A stretch of DNA of 64,000 bases from contig NZ_JBBWVE010000015.1 in NCBI RefSeq assembly GCF_041903755.1, positions 1 through 64,000 of the forward strand, in the 5' to 3' direction. The notes under the pieces were generated by a model. That model ran no database searches, was not told the DNA's origin, and saw only the letters and a list, made by a program, of their open reading frames with translations. This document shows, in pieces, positions 63,979 through 64,000 of this stretch (within the stretch, counting starts at the first letter, position 1; every line of letters starts with the position of its first letter). This DNA is from Thiocapsa roseilacustris. GTDB lineage: Bacteria; Pseudomonadota; Gammaproteobacteria; Chromatiales; Chromatiaceae. The translations under genes and the position numbers were made by a program.

Positions 63979-64000
63979 GTAGGTTGTGCTGACGTCAGGA
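63979..64000. repeat. GTAGGTTGTGC repeat, cut by the window edge
   Basis: GTAGGTTGTGCTGACGTCAGG runs off the right edge, 42 bp after the permease stop. It is the same family as at 4407, 18044, 23359 and 51829. Confidence 0.65.

Overview
The window is GC-rich, densely coded chromosomal DNA of a gammaproteobacterium. The families and gene orders (glyA-nrdR-rib-nusB-thiL-pgpA, bioF-bioH-bioC-bioD, rpsF-rpsR-rplI-dnaB, ubiG next to a YciK-type dehydrogenase, a persulfide dioxygenase, a TauE/SafE permease, several DUF29 genes) fit the Chromatiales, most likely a purple sulfur bacterium of the Chromatiaceae. This placement is inference from reading; no photosynthesis gene, rRNA or tRNA was seen.

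Layout. 1-3408: a secreted VIT/VWA protein with a GlyGly-CTERM-like tail, followed by a rhombosortase whose frame runs without a stop into a YajD-type HNH protein; three similar operator-like sites sit in front. 3853-12686: uspA, then on the minus strand glyA, nrdR, ribD, ribE, ribBA, ribH, nusB, thiL and pgpA. 12981-13926: an intact DUF29 gene and a DUF29 remnant. 14213-22166: ubiG, a squalene/phytoene-synthase-like gene, a dehydrogenase, the biotin cluster and an S13 peptidase. 22204-23326: a PDZ-less HtrA-like lipoprotein and a transporter remnant. 23637-27507: dnaB, rplI, a DUF2232 membrane protein, rpsR, rpsF and their leader. 27562-40372: an SRPBCC protein, an acyltransferase, DUF1902, a DnaJ/VWA pair, a DinG-type helicase, an LpoP-like lipoprotein with PBP1b, the YadGH exporter and a TSUP permease. 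41127-51809: persulfide dioxygenase, a DUF3782 protein, mutS, DUF29, a broken DUF4160/DUF2442 module, a PP2C phosphatase, dsbC, yajQ, xerD, ogt and ycgN. 51950-63937: TrhP-like U32 peptidase, ChaN-PDZ lipoprotein, an M1-like peptidase, a GH13 enzyme, an AI-2E family protein, a PiuC-type dioxygenase, an unknown gene and an SLC13-RCK permease.

The most unusual features are the rhombosortase module and the intergenic repeats. One family, about 85 bp long, has termini TAAACCGCG/CGCGGTTTA. It abuts genes so closely that it supplies the stop codon of about eight of them, and it is translated as the C-terminal tail of Ogt. A second family, hairpins built from GTTGTC units, lies just downstream of four minus-strand genes, always in the same orientation. 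Other REP-like families and short tandem arrays fill most remaining gaps, including every junction from ribD to ribH in the riboflavin cluster.

All calls come from reading the sequence and the translated frames; no database search was run. Residue numbers refer to the starts given here.
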